Source of the DNA: Ceratothoa steindachneri
Lineage: Eukaryota > Arthropoda > Malacostraca > Isopoda > Cymothoidae
Direction: 5' to 3'
DNA length: 64,000 nucleotides
Assembly: GCA_963969495.1 (NCBI GenBank)
Contig: OZ018321.1
Coordinates: 132,526,293 to 132,590,292, forward strand
Each line of letters begins with the position of its first letter. Positions within the stretch are counted from its first letter, which is position 1. Made by a program: the position numbers and the translations under genes. The notes beneath the pieces were generated by a model. It was not told the DNA's origin. It saw only the letters and a list, made by a program, of their open reading frames with translations, and searched no databases. Positions 53,641 to 63,965 of this stretch are shown here, in pieces.

Positions 53641-54600
53641 ATCATGTCAAAGTCCTCCATGATGAATGGCCATGCGATGTTGCTGCTGCTGAAGGGGAAC
53701 TGCAAATGTAATAATGTGCGGGGGTTCCTGCCCTTTTGTAGTTGTCAACTTTACCCCATGACCTACGGAGTCTGACAAATACTATTCCCCGGCATACGGG
53801 GTGGGACAAAAACTTTCCGGACACGGTCGTATTACATCCTACCTACGATGTACGGGCTCAGCTACGCACGTCTTGTCGGGGGCGTGGCGGCTCGTAGCCT
53901 GTGGTCCCGACAATCGGGCCGAAAATCGGGTCCTGGTTAGGCAAGCCTAAAATGCCTACGCATTGCAATACGATATTATTCAACAATCATACAAGGACGG
54001 CGAAAGGTATACGACTGTTGGACGATGTTGACGATCCACATGGATCGTGGGGCCAACAGATCCTACACTCACGCATGAACAAATAAATCAGAAATTTGGA
54101 CGTGCGGGAGCTGTTGGGGGACAAAATGGTGATTGTGTAACCCCAGCATTACCCTCGTGTAAGCCTTTCGACTCCACACAAGGTAAACCTACGACCACAA
54201 GGACCTACTCTTTCAAAAATGCTCCTTACCTCCATAAATTTAACCCTCATGTGCACCATGGATAAACACAAGTCAATAGAACACGCTTCCCCCCTTGTGC
54301 TCTATTTGCAATAGAGTTAGTCAATTAGACGTCCTATTGTTTGGAATATAAACAGCACAGCCACCGACGAAGTAGTAGATCCAGGTGTGCCGATAAATCT
54401 GGATGGCATATAAGGTATTGATGTAAATGTAGCCGGACAAACAAGAACAATTTCATAACTCCCAAATGGTGTCATCTAAGCAGCAACAGTATGGTTACAT
54501 AGGATATTATAACCCTAAAGCATAAATAATAGACCCGCAAACCGCCCCTATAACCATTTTTGATAAAGTTGATAAATTTATAAACAGAAACAGATTTAAT
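53641..54600. other. Unassigned repeat-like sequence
   Basis: Mixed composition. At 53774-53822 the run CCGGCATACGGGGTGGGACA followed by AAAACTTTCC resembles a Tc1/mariner terminal repeat, possibly belonging to the transposase fragment that follows on the minus strand. No gene. Confidence 0.35.
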
Positions 54601-55017
54601 AAGAATAGAAACGGATGCAGATTACTTTGGCATAGGTGGTCATCCAGGAGATTTAACAAAAGACGCTACTCGTCACGGTACCGGAACAGGTAGCGTGCGG
54701 GAAGATCACCCAGATTAGGACACTTAAAAAATGTGCCGAACAGCCTGAAGGACAAAGCCTTCGTCGTCCACAAGTGTAGTCGAATGGATTGATGTCGGGC
54801 GACTGCGGCGGCCAAAGGTCCTTCGACGAGAAGTTCATTTTTTACTCCAACCACTCTTACACGGTCCTGGCCGTGTGGGCAGGGCACCGTCCTGTTGAAA
54901 GACATAGTCCGCCTCCTTAGAAGAGATCCTTCTCAGCCAGGAGAGGAATTTCCTGGACAAGATTCTCCTGTAATTCACTGAACAACAACCAAAATTCTTC
55001 CAAGAGCAGAGTAACAA
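54600..55017 (-). pseudogene. Mariner-type transposase fragment, catalytic half
   Basis: The minus strand in overlapping frames shows FLSWLRRISSKEADYVFQQD at about 54960-54900 (second catalytic Asp in FQQDGA), a degraded HTARxxxxWL segment, and DLWPPQSPDINPFDYTCG at about 54825-54770 (third Asp in NPFDY). This is the family whose third motif reads WPPxSPDxNPxDYxxW. Frameshifts follow the first motif. The DNA-binding end of a similar transposase lies 1.15 kb further right (56171-56434), with unrelated DNA in between. Confidence 0.75.
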
Positions 55018-55440
55018 ATTCCGACTAATTTTAGGTCGTTGATAATGAATATTATGGTTAAAATTGTTTGTTAGCTCAAATTTTCAAGATAGATCTACTT
55101 GTCACAATAGGTTCCAAGAGGCTTGCGTCAGTGTGTTTCCTACCACACTCACAGTCTCACTACTCTTCAGTATTGTTCCAGCAGTCATAAAAGGTGGCTG
55201 TGCTCTTCAAGTTTGCATTTTGAGGTGAAAGGTCTGTGATTTTCCTAGTCAAACACTTTTTAAACTTATAATAAATATTCATTTAGCAAGCTATTGATAT
55301 CTATGTGAGGCATTTTATATTAATTTTATTTTCCTACTGAATGATATAAATACTTCTAACCTCTCATGCTCTATAATATAATGATCAATTTATAAATAAA
55401 TTTTCTGTTTATCTTCTAAATGTTTGTTATTTTCTTCGTT
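55018..55440. other. AT-rich spacer
   Basis: No recognisable content. It ends in TTGTTATTTTCTTCGTTCAG (55425-55444), which has the form of a splice acceptor just before the next fragment. Confidence 0.4.
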
Positions 55441-55442
55441 CA

Positions 55443-55575
55443 GATGCCTCGTTCTTGTATCAATAAAGCAGACAACTTCTGCTACATTTGTATAAGGTGA
55501 CCTTTGCATCACTGAAGCACCATATATCTGCTATAGTGAGAAAGCCATATCATCTATATTTTGGACATTAAAATG
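55443..55575 (+). pseudogene. Fragment of FCYIC-type arthropod repeat protein
   Basis: From an ATG at 55443 the frame reads MPRSCINKADNFCYIC, then after a stop LHH-STISAIVRKPYHLYFG. This matches the opening of a putative zinc-binding protein found in many copies in arthropod genomes and probably linked to mobile elements (consensus wording FCYICGE...IVKKAYxLYFGCK). Stops interrupt it, and nothing further downstream aligns. The function of that family is unknown to me. Assignment is from memory of the motif only. Confidence 0.45.
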
Positions 55576-56170
55576 AGATGATTCTTCAGCTCACTATAAG
55601 CGTCCAGCATAAAGGCAGAGAGTGGATATGGATTAGATTTTCAAACATAATGATACATACTGTACGTTATAATAATATAATCAAATATTACATGCCACGT
55701 ATCTTTAAACCTATATCCAATAAGCATTTTCAATGTGATATTTGGATTTAGTGCATGAAAATACATAAGAATTGACTAATCTCATTTAAGAAGCACACAA
55801 CTTTTCAAAAATGGTTGACCAGTGATATAATCAGCCAGGGTGAGCCTGTAACCGGTCTCGAACCACAGCTGCGGCATTTTCTTGACATTCAAAATCACGA
55901 CACGGATGATCATAAAAAAGCCTGGCTGCTTGATCGTAACACGTAGCTGACCTCGGAGATACCTTAGCTGAATTTACCATTAGGTCGTTCTGTCTTTTGA
56001 TGATCTGATATTAGATCGTGTAGTTTTTCCATCAGAAAAAAAATAATTCAATTGACACGATTCTTCGAGTCATTGAGAAGGCGACAACAGCGCTCACAAC
56101 GTTTTTCTGGCATACGTTCGATGAGCAGAGGCCTTTCCTCGCATCTCAAGTTCTTGCCACTCTCTTTGAC
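55576..56170. other. Unassigned spacer
   Basis: AT-rich to mixed. No gene or element recognised. Confidence 0.4.
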
Positions 56171-56434
56171 CTACCAGGAGAACGGGACCACCGAGGCGTT
56201 CTTCTTTTTGCGAACGCAGTCATTTTCAATTTCGGAGATATTTCGAGTGTCTTTTTTAACTACCAAACGGTTGACAACCTGAGTTCTGCCTGAATGAGAT
56301 CCATCTTTGAGGGCTTTCCTGTTCTTTTGCCTTTCAACAACTCTGTGGATTGGCATTCGGCTGACTCTGTGCCGCTTAGCTATGTCAGAGTAATTGTGGC
56401 CCGTGCGCAGGAGAGCAGAGATCACGGTTTTCAT
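56171..56434 (-). pseudogene. Mariner-type transposase fragment, DNA-binding domain
   Basis: An 87-residue minus-strand frame opening MKTVISALLRTGHNYSDIAK and continuing RHRVSRMPIHRVVERQKNRK with a GSHSGRT linker. This is the paired helix-turn-helix N-terminus and GRPR-like linker of a Tc1/mariner transposase; the family consensus is HNYSDIAKxxxVSRxTVxxV. It is open to 56171 but the remainder of the protein does not follow. It probably belongs with the catalytic fragment at 54600-55017, with the middle (about 130 residues) lost and 1.15 kb of other sequence between. Confidence 0.7.
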
Positions 56435-56435
56435 T

Positions 56436-57378
56436 AAGCTACCCTATCTCAAGCATTTGACATCCGAGTTTAACAAACTCTTCCTCTCTACCCTCAACAA
56501 CCATTTCCCTCAATGCGAATTCATTTGTATAAACTCCAACCCTGTACCGTTAAATTCTTTTTTCTCCATAAGGAGCCAATCCCTTTGGGCTTGCGATCCT
56601 GTATAATTTACAATTATACATGTACGACCTGTCACAGTCGTTATGTAGGCCAAACTGGCTTATAATTCAACTGCAGGATCGTAAAGCACTTGGGTTTGTC
56701 TCATAGGACTGGTGTTCCCATATCTACCTGAAGCCTCTTCCATCAGGCAACCTTCAGAGTACCACTATCATCCTCTTAATTCTAATTCATTTACTATATT
56801 ATCTTCAGCCTTAACTTCTTTCGATTTGAAAATCTTAGAGTCCCTATATATCATTAAAAACAATCCAAACCTAAATAATTACGCCTCCTCAATTAAATTA
56901 TTCACAATATAACCAAACAACACTTCAATAGATTAACTAGCCAACCGACCAACCGAATAAATTTCGTCAGTAATTTTATATGTTTAGTTAGTTGATTTCT
57001 CTTTGTTCATTCTGATTTATTTTAGGGGTTTTTGTCTTTTTTTGGTGTGCGTTTTTACAATTTATTATAATGCTTATTTTGTTTACTTAAGTAACTTTTA
57101 ATACGTAATAATCAAGTCAGTTTGTTATAATTTCACTTTCTATTTTTTTTTTTAAATACCACTGGGTAATATTATTTAATTCTATATATTATTAGTTATT
57201 TTACTTTAATTTTAATTATTGTCAATTTTATTATTTTAACTTGCCTTCTTCCGCTTATTTTTTTAATGCATTCTTTTAAGTGTTATCAATTAATGTTCCT
57301 TCCCTTTCTCATTAGACGATATAGTCGCTGAAGATGGTCCTAGTAAAGGTCCGAAACGTCCGGCCAATAAATGATTAG
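56436..57378 (+). mobile_element. Penelope-like element 3' end with GIY-YIG domain
   Basis: A 5'-truncated Penelope-like retroelement. It starts LPYLKHLTSEFNKLF (the linker after the RT), continues NSFFSIRSQSLW (compare the FxxKDxxP element), then YNYTCTTCHSRYVGQTG at about 56601-56655. That segment is the Cys-containing GIY-YIG endonuclease signature. After a frameshift, SNSFTILSSALTSFDLKILE and SLYIIKNNPNLNNYASSIKL run to the stop at 56910. The 3' UTR carries CTGAAGATGGTCCTAGTAAA then GGTCCGAAACGTCC (57327-57361), the typical 3' hairpin wording of these elements. The 5' edge abuts the mariner fragment exactly. Confidence 0.78.
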
Positions 57379-57444
57379 TATAATCACCTGGGTCTTCATA
57401 TTCCTGCTACATATCAGATTCCCAAGGAACAAATCAATTACCAG

Positions 57445-57446
<2 letters not shown>

Positions 57447-57506
<60 letters not shown>
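57447..57506. repeat. (TA)n dinucleotide tract
   Basis: About 60 bp of alternating T and A, between two converging Penelope-like ends. Confidence 0.95.
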
Positions 57507-57510
<4 letters not shown>

Positions 57511-57689
57511 AGGAGGCCATGTTGTATACAAGAATTGTTATATCCACAGCCAAGAGTCATTTTAAGCTTCTTCAGAACTTTTTCAAATTTCCGGCAAATG
57601 ACTATATCATGAGGGAAAAGAGATCGTATAAGGTCATTGTAATTATTTATTAACTGCTTGAGGTACCTATCGACCATACTGGTCATTTT

Positions 57690-58160
57690 CTTGGGCTATA
57701 TTGATAAACATAATGAAAACAATTTAATAAATGCAATATTAATGTAGACATTATACATTTTTAGAGGAATAACATTTAATCTACAATATAATATTAAAAT
57801 AGAAAATTGCAAAAAAAAAAAAAAATTGAAATTAAAATCAGAAATCAAGTTTTTTATCAAAGCAGGAAAATACTACCTCAGCCATTCTCAGACAAGGAAG
57901 GTGGGGATCGTGATAAATAATTTCAGTATTGTCATTTAACGTGGCTCTGGTCGGAGGCAAAGAGTGTTCTTTTATTGAGTGACGTTGTATTGCGCCACTC
58001 TGAAGATGTGCTGACAGTCTTTTGGTGAGGGTCGTGGAGGTCACGCCTATATACCGAAAGTTGTGATGCGTGCAGTCACCGATAAAGCATGAAAATTTTT
58101 AAACGACGTTGACCTCTTTTAGTTTGGTTGTTTTGGGAAGGCAGATGTTTAGCATGATCA
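57690..58160 (-). mobile_element. Second Penelope-like 3' end, opposite strand
   Basis: On the minus strand from about 58080 the frame reads CTHHNFRYIGVTSTTLTKRL, then SAHLQSGAIQRHSIKEH, RATLNDNTEIIYHDP and LPCLRMAEVVFSCFDKKLDF, with a stop at 57838. YIGVTSTTLTKRLSAHLQ is a canonical GIY-YIG block of Penelope-like elements and differs from the copy at 56600, so two families are represented. The RT part is missing. It faces the other element. Confidence 0.72.
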
Positions 58161-58360
58161 GAGGACGTGTTCCTTGTTTTATAATATAATGAGGTTTATT
58201 TTGGTTTGGGGATCAGTGATTGAGACGTTGCGTCGCACAATAGTTTTGAGGATTTTCTCATCTTCTTTATAACTTATTCATTGTAGCTCTATAGTATAAG
58301 TCTATAATATAAAAAATTAGCAGCAGAAGCTAATAAGTCTCGTAGTAGCACTAATAGCAG

Positions 58361-59469
58361 TGTTAGGATTACATACTTACATATGATCAAACACCAACTA
58401 TACTGTTTTACTACTACTAATGATGATAATTATGATAATAATAATGATAATAATAATAATTGTGGATAAATAGAGTCTAATATAATCTGGAGGTCCACCT
58501 TAAACCCTTAGAAGAACCACAATGCCTTAACCCTGGAACAAAGAGCGTGAGAAGCAAGGAAGTATCGCGGGAATGTCTTTATCAGACCATCTCTGTTTAT
58601 CTTAAGAGGTCTATTTTCCACGCCTGGGGTGATTTAATCACTCCACCCATATTCGTGGTGACGCGAGAAAGACCCGAAGGGCTATTCGACCGGTTCCTTA
58701 TCTCGGATCCAAAACTAGCGACTTCAACTCCTTGGAGAGCACGTCGTGGCCCGAGGCAATTCTGCCGCACGCCTACCACCTTTATAAAAAGAGGTTCTTT
58801 GCTGAATAAGCAGTACAGCTCGCCCGTACGCAAGGAACATTGTGTTCTTGAGTCGGATCCTCCGTGGCTTATTTGGGTACCAACGGCTAGAATCTCTCCG
58901 CCGTGGACGTTACCCCATTCAATTAGCAGCTGCTTACAACGGCCGTTCTTCCGTGAATTCGCGCCAGTACTCTCTCATCGAGAACTCCAAGGTTAAACTA
59001 GTTCTCCTTCAATAGCATCCTGAGGTATAACCAGTACCTCCCCCCTCATTAAGAACTCTGAGGTAAAACATATTCCCTTGTTACATCCTCGCCTCCGAGT
59101 TACCTTCCTTTAGAAGCTTACCCAGTGCAAGAAATCGACGCTGCGGATCTCATTATAATCCGGTATTCACAAATCAATTTTCATTATTTGTATTTTGGAT
59201 AAGTGTAGACCCCTTTTTAAGACTACTATCTGAGTCAGGTAATTAATCGTTTTAATCCCTTGGATTTGCACCTTTGCTGACACCGAGTGTGTCAGTTACT
59301 TATTTGATCACGTATCTCACTTAAACTTCTTGCATAGATTTAATATTGTTTTTTTGTTATTAAACTTTATTTTTGTAGCATTCTTTAAATAATCTTGAAC
59401 GACTCTCGGCCATCATTCAACCTTTAAGCTAATCTGCACTCTCTTATTTTAATAATTATTACCTACGCA
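58361..59469 (+). mobile_element. 5' LTR of env-bearing LTR element
   Basis: Starts TGTTAGGATTACAT... The first 60 bp recur at 62902, directly after a purine-rich tract, which defines the two LTRs. It includes an AAT/GAT microsatellite (58420-58463) and a GC-rich middle with a TATA-like TTTATAAAAA at 58791-58800. Its 3' part, with CTTGAACGACTCTCGGCC at 59395-59412, is shared with the LTR-like block at 27428-28470. The 3' boundary (about 59469) is set by that similarity. The open frame at 58547-58996 inside it is probably not a gene. Confidence 0.55.
58791..58800 (+). promoter_or_regulatory. TATA-like box in LTR
   Basis: TTTATAAAAA within the GC-rich part of the 5' LTR. Its placement about 550-600 bp before the shared CTTGAACGA segment is far for a simple core promoter, so this is only a candidate. 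Confidence 0.35.
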
Positions 59470-59551
59470 CTAGGGGACGACTTTCTCTCCTATTCAAATT
59501 ATCTCCCTCCCCAACTGCTTGGACCAAGCCATTAGCGTGTAATTCTCTTAT

Positions 59552-59552
<1 letters not shown>

Positions 59553-59631
<79 letters not shown>

Positions 59632-59636
59632 ATATG
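59553..59636. repeat. (TA)n tract followed by (AAT/GAT)n
   Basis: About 84 bp of TA repeats with a TTTA interruption, then AAT/GAT trinucleotide repeats at 59659-59745. It lies where the gag-pol region of the LTR element would be expected. Confidence 0.92.
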
Positions 59637-59745
59637 TATAATTGTTATGCCAGGCAAATAATGATAATAAAAATGATGATATTAATAATAATAATGGTAA
59701 TAATAATAATGATGATGATAATAATCAGTATAGTAATAATAAATA

Positions 59746-60330
59746 AAAGATTATCAGATAGGCAGGAAATAAGAGCCCAGAGATTAGCACAAATGTACAT
59801 TATCTTCCGAAGCTAAAAGTGCAGTATCTGACGCAGGAATTCCATTTTTCCGACCCCCTTCTTGGTGACCCATCCTCCCTGCTTCAGCTAACCCCTATGG
59901 TAACAATAAGCAATCTTCCCTCTTAAGTATCAATTCTTTAATACTGCAGACTAATTTCCTGTGGTTTCAGTATTTTTTGCAAATAACATTCTTGGGTGAA
60001 CCCTGTCTGGCTCTAACTCTAATCATTTTGAATTATATACTATTGGTTAATACTAAGGTAAGAGTATCCTGTATCTTCAAAATGTATTCATATTGGCTCA
60101 GTTGTAAGAAATTTTTGCCCCATTAACCCTATGAAAACGTTAACTGGATAGTTATTGATTTAGTTTACTTCGTAAACTAAATCAAATATAACTGGACCAT
60201 TAATATAAAACCCATCCTACTACGTTTAATATTTTATGTAACCACACCCACGTGAGCATATAAAAAATTATAAAACTTCTTGTAAGAGATAAGAGACTCT
60301 CGGACATAAATCCACCACTTTGAAGTCGTT
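59746..60330. other. Internal LTR-element region, no gag-pol recognised
   Basis: AT-rich, no reading frame with protease, RT or integrase motifs. Confidence 0.45.
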
Positions 60331-60333
60331 TCA

Positions 60334-60745
60334 TTACGTCCTTCTGTCCCGTGTAATTCGACATAACCGATTCATATCTTCAAGCGACTGATAGTCTCCT
60401 CCTCCGTCGAGCATCGTGCCTCCTCCAGTCGTAACACACGACGTTACCAGCCGTAAACTGGCGTAATCTTCTTCACTAGTCGTATCAGACGACGTTACCA
60501 GCCGTAAACTGGCGTAATCTTCTTCACTAGTCGTATCAGACGACGTTCCGAGCTTCGTGCCTCTTCCAGTCGTATAAGAAGACGTTACCAACCGTAAACT
60601 GGTGTAAGTTTCCTCACCAGTCGTATCAGACGACCTTCCAAGCATCGTGCCTCCTCCAGACGTAACAGACGAAGTTACCAGCCGTTAACTGGCGTAATCT
60701 TTCATACCAGTCGTAACACGGGCGAACTTGCCAGGATATGAACCA
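60334..60745 (-). repeat. Ser/Thr-encoding minisatellite, main array
   Basis: Repeating units built from CGTATCAGACGACGTTACCA then GCCGTAAACTGGCGTAATCT and TCTTCACTAGT, about 51 bp, interspersed with CGAGC-TCGTGCCTC-TCCAGT segments. On the minus strand 103 codons are open (60645-60334) and encode repeats such as TTSEEDYASLRLVTSSD. The array ends in a flank (TAATCTTTCATACCAGTCGT then GCCAGGATA) that is also present beside the second array at 63820-63960. Confidence 0.8.
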
Positions 60746-60825
60746 GGAATCTTCTGGGTTCAGCACTTCGTTCTTGGTTTCTATTTAGCATTTCTCTAAT
60801 GATATCCTAAGCCTCACAATTTGAG

Positions 60826-62560
60826 ATGAAACTGAGGATGAAACTTTGCTTTTGCATAATAAGTATGTTGTATGAAATAAATCATAATATTGGAAATCTA
60901 ATCTTCATCTCCTCTGAAGTATTAATAGAAAATTTAGGTAAAGGAAAACTAATGAGGACAGGCAGACATAAGTCTAGATTTTACCGTCCCTTATCACTCC
61001 AAGAAAATTTGCTAAGATTTTAGAAACAATCACGAACCTTCTCAAAATATACCCTCATCTCTGTTTACTCACCAAATCATACAAGATCCACTATTCTACA
61101 CGCTAGCCACATTGCATTATCCTATGATATTAAATTTACACAAGCCAAGTTAAAACATTTATTAAATTTAGCCTGGACGAAAACAACTAAACGTCACAAG
61201 AGAGTAGTTCTTAACATTGTAGGAAAACTATTTTAAGGATTATTTTGTGTTGCCACAGAGTCGGACCTAAACCATATTAACTTAAAAATAAAACTATTAG
61301 TCAAACAGCAAAATGATGTAGGTTACGTATTAATAGATGTTATAGAGGACCTACATCGCAATAATGAATTTCTACATTGGGTAGTTGATAACTTTAGTCG
61401 CTTAGAACATTTGAACATTATTAAATAGCTATCAAGAACATGAGCATCATCAAGAAGTGATAGCATTACTTCATATTCAAGTAAATCTGATACATAAATA
61501 TTTGTTAGAAATCAAAGAAATATATTGGAAGATCATAGATTCCTCGCAACAGGCTATACACCAAATACCGTACCAAATATCTTGCCTCCTTCAGTGCTAC
61601 AACATTTTACCCATGTGGCAAAAACTACATTACATCTTAATACCATATTTCCTCTAAATGACACCAACCATCTTCAACTTCTTGAAAGTACATGGACTAC
61701 ACCGAATCTACTCAATACGAGTACATCCTTGTCATACCACTGTTTGATTTAACTACTTTCAACCTTTATCAGTTACATCCTTTTCCGACACACTATTGTA
61801 TAACACCAGTAAAGCAAAGCGTATTCGCCTTAAGTCCATGCCCTACTTATTCCTCTCTACAAATCAGCACATATACGCTACATTAACGAAAAGTGACATA
61901 TATCACTGCAAATATCCACACACAGATATTGATATTATTTGCCCTATCACACATCACATTGAATATACCGTTAATAACCCCTATCCTGCTGAAAAGATCA
62001 CACATCAACCCACACAACATATCCATACTCCCTTGTGAAATCAGATCAGACAATTCAACTTAACATTGGCAGCAGCATTTGAGTTTCATTTGAAGGAACA
62101 CCGCAAATCAAATACACCTATTGTGTGTTTAAAATTCATCTACCTTTCCTAATCCCTAGTGGTTGCTTCATTCGCACTGAATCTATCGAAATCCATAACA
62201 CTCACACAATAACTCTTAATCAGACTTATTCTTCCCGCAAATTTGAAGCTAAATCCATTAATTTAACAGCGTGGAATATATCTGCCTCTCAAGTAACTAT
62301 CCTTACTGAGTTACATGCAACAACTGGGATGATCACTTAAATACTTAACATAATGATCGATTGTATGTAACAAAAATTATGGTCCCAATTAAATTTTACA
62401 CTGCCACATTATGTACCATGTTTATATGCGCCATTGACATATACGTATGTGTAAGATCGAGGAGAAAGAAATCTAATAATAAATGCGCAGCCGCCCCTAT
62501 ATACGCAAAACCACGATCATTGTTTAGAGTCACCAAGTCTTTCACAAAGTAAACACTATA
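60826..62560 (+). pseudogene. Broken env-like gene of an errantivirus-type LTR element
   Basis: A decayed envelope gene like those of env-bearing Gypsy-type (errantivirus) elements, whose products resemble baculovirus F fusion proteins. It begins with a short hydrophobic start near 60826. A furin-like RHKR cleavage motif lies near 61192-61203, followed by a fusion-region-like Val/Leu/Gly segment, and a long helical region follows to about 61420. A cysteine-poor ectodomain runs in pieces to about 62335. A hydrophobic membrane segment near 62395-62450 is followed by a short basic tail ending at 62552. I count at least four stops or frame changes (for example near 61021, 61236, 61424 and 62338), so it is inactive. 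The PPT and a 3' LTR start follow at 62889-62902. I give no reconstruction. Confidence 0.6.
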
Positions 62561-62888
62561 ATAACCTTTCCGAATATACTCACATAGGATTAGATTAGAA
62601 AATGTATACTTCATATTTTTAGTTAATTTAGTTTATTTCATTATATATTGTACCTATATATAGTAATTTTTTGTTCCGACATATTTAATTCCAGGTCAAG
62701 CAATGTGTTTGCATTTTATTATCGTATTTTTTTATATATTTGTTTATTATACTCGTATAATAAATTCAAATGCTTTAGATTTTCTATTTTGTATTTTGGT
62801 TTGTTGCATTTAAAAGTTATCATTTTTGGTACGGTATTTTTTTGTTACATTTTTTAGTCTCCCTTATGACTATTTATTAATTTTGTTT

Positions 62889-62901
62889 AAAAGGGGAGCA
62901 G
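62889..62901 (+). promoter_or_regulatory. Polypurine tract
   Basis: AAAAGGGGAGCAG directly before TGTTAGGATTACAT, the position of the plus-strand primer of LTR retroelements. Confidence 0.7.
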
Positions 62902-62977
62902 TGTTAGGATTACATCCTTACATATGATCAAACTCCAACTGTACTGTTATACTATTAATAATAATAATGATGATAAG
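62902..62977 (+). mobile_element. 3' LTR, truncated
   Basis: Matches the first 60-75 bp of the LTR at 58361 with a few substitutions (for example CATACTTAC/CATCCTTAC and ACACCAACTA/ACTCCAACTG), then stops where a LINE fragment begins. Divergence between the two LTR starts indicates an old insertion. Confidence 0.65.
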
Positions 62978-63812
62978 AGACCAGATTGTGTTTTTTAGCG
63001 ACTCACAAAGCACCCTGAGTGCTCTCGGGGCATTCGAATCTCCGCATCCCCTGGTTCACGATATCCGTGACGCCACGGTTTTTGCGAGCCGGGCGGATGT
63101 CGAGATTCGGCTGGGTTCCTGGATATGTAGGAATTGCAGGGAATCAGCACGCAAATGAGGGCACCAAAGAGTTCGCGAGGAATGGGCGACCAGTCTAGCG
63201 TTTCGCTCTTCCCCACACAGATTCGATGGCAGGAATATGGGCAGCTTTTCAGGCTGCTTGGCAAAGAAGATGGGAGATGGTCGAGGGGAACCTAGAGTTG
63301 CGTGCCATTGCGCCGCGACTCTTCCCATTGACCTAACCCCGAATGCCGCGACGGCTTCATGTTGCTTTCTGTCGTCTCCGAATTGGCACACTCACAGGAC
63401 GCACCGCCAATTGATGGGGCGCTCGCCTGCGCCCTACTGTGAAGACTGCGTTGCCCCCCAGACTGTTCGGCACATTCTCGTTGAACGTCCCAGTCTAGAT
63501 GAACTTCGCCCACGCTACGGGATGAGCGGGGTCGCTACCGCTTGTCCCTTGTACTCGAGACGGGTTCGTTCACACTGACTTGTGGATTTCATGACTTTTT
63601 TGGAAAAGGCTGTCCTCCTCCGCTTTATTTAACTGCTTGTTTTTTTTTGTTTTTTTTGTTGTTTATTTGTAGGTCACACGTCATTGTTGTTGTTTTTGTT
63701 TTGTTTTACATATTGTTATTTTAATGTAGCCTAGTACTAGGCATTCGTGGTGAGTACAGCGACTTATGCCCAAGTAGGCAGTCGCCGAATGGGCTCCTAA
63801 AAAAAAAATGAG
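62978..63812 (+). pseudogene. LINE 3' end with RNase-H-type domain
   Basis: A 5'-truncated non-LTR retrotransposon. It opens with VFFSDSQSTLSALGAFESPH at about 62990-63050 (the RNase-H DSQS block), then after frame changes a GYVGIAGN-like block near 63120. Next are a Cys-rich region (PYCEDCVAPQTVRHILVERP) at 63430-63490, the usual end of ORF2 in I/R1-like LINEs, and LxTGSFTLTCGFHDFFGKG near 63560. Its T-rich 3' UTR contains TAGCCTAGTACTAGGCATTC at 63726, and AGTCGCCGAATGGGCTCC followed by an A10 tail at 63781-63808. It is the best-preserved of at least five copies of this 3' end in the window (3290, 19145, 24389, 39995, 62978). Confidence 0.75.
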
Positions 63813-63814
63813 CA

Positions 63815-63965
63815 GAAAATTGGCGTAATCTTCTTCACCAGTCATATGAGCCGATGTTCCGAACATCGTGCCCTCTCCAGTCGTAACAGACGACGTTACC
63901 AGCAGGTAACTGGTGTAATCTTCCATAGCAGTCGTAACAGTAAGGTTCGGCCAGGATACCTCCAA
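63815..63965 (-). repeat. Ser/Thr-encoding minisatellite, second site
   Basis: Two to three units of the 60334-60745 repeat, in the same orientation, ending in the same flank (TAATCTTCCATAGCAGTCGT then GGCCAGGATA). The minus-strand frame is again open and encodes LVTSSVTTGEGTMFG and HMTGEEDYANF. Confidence 0.75.

Noticed and set aside
58547..58996. 149-codon open frame
   Set aside because: It sits wholly within the 5' LTR as defined by the repeated TGTTAGGATTACAT start and shared 3' part. No family resemblance was seen.
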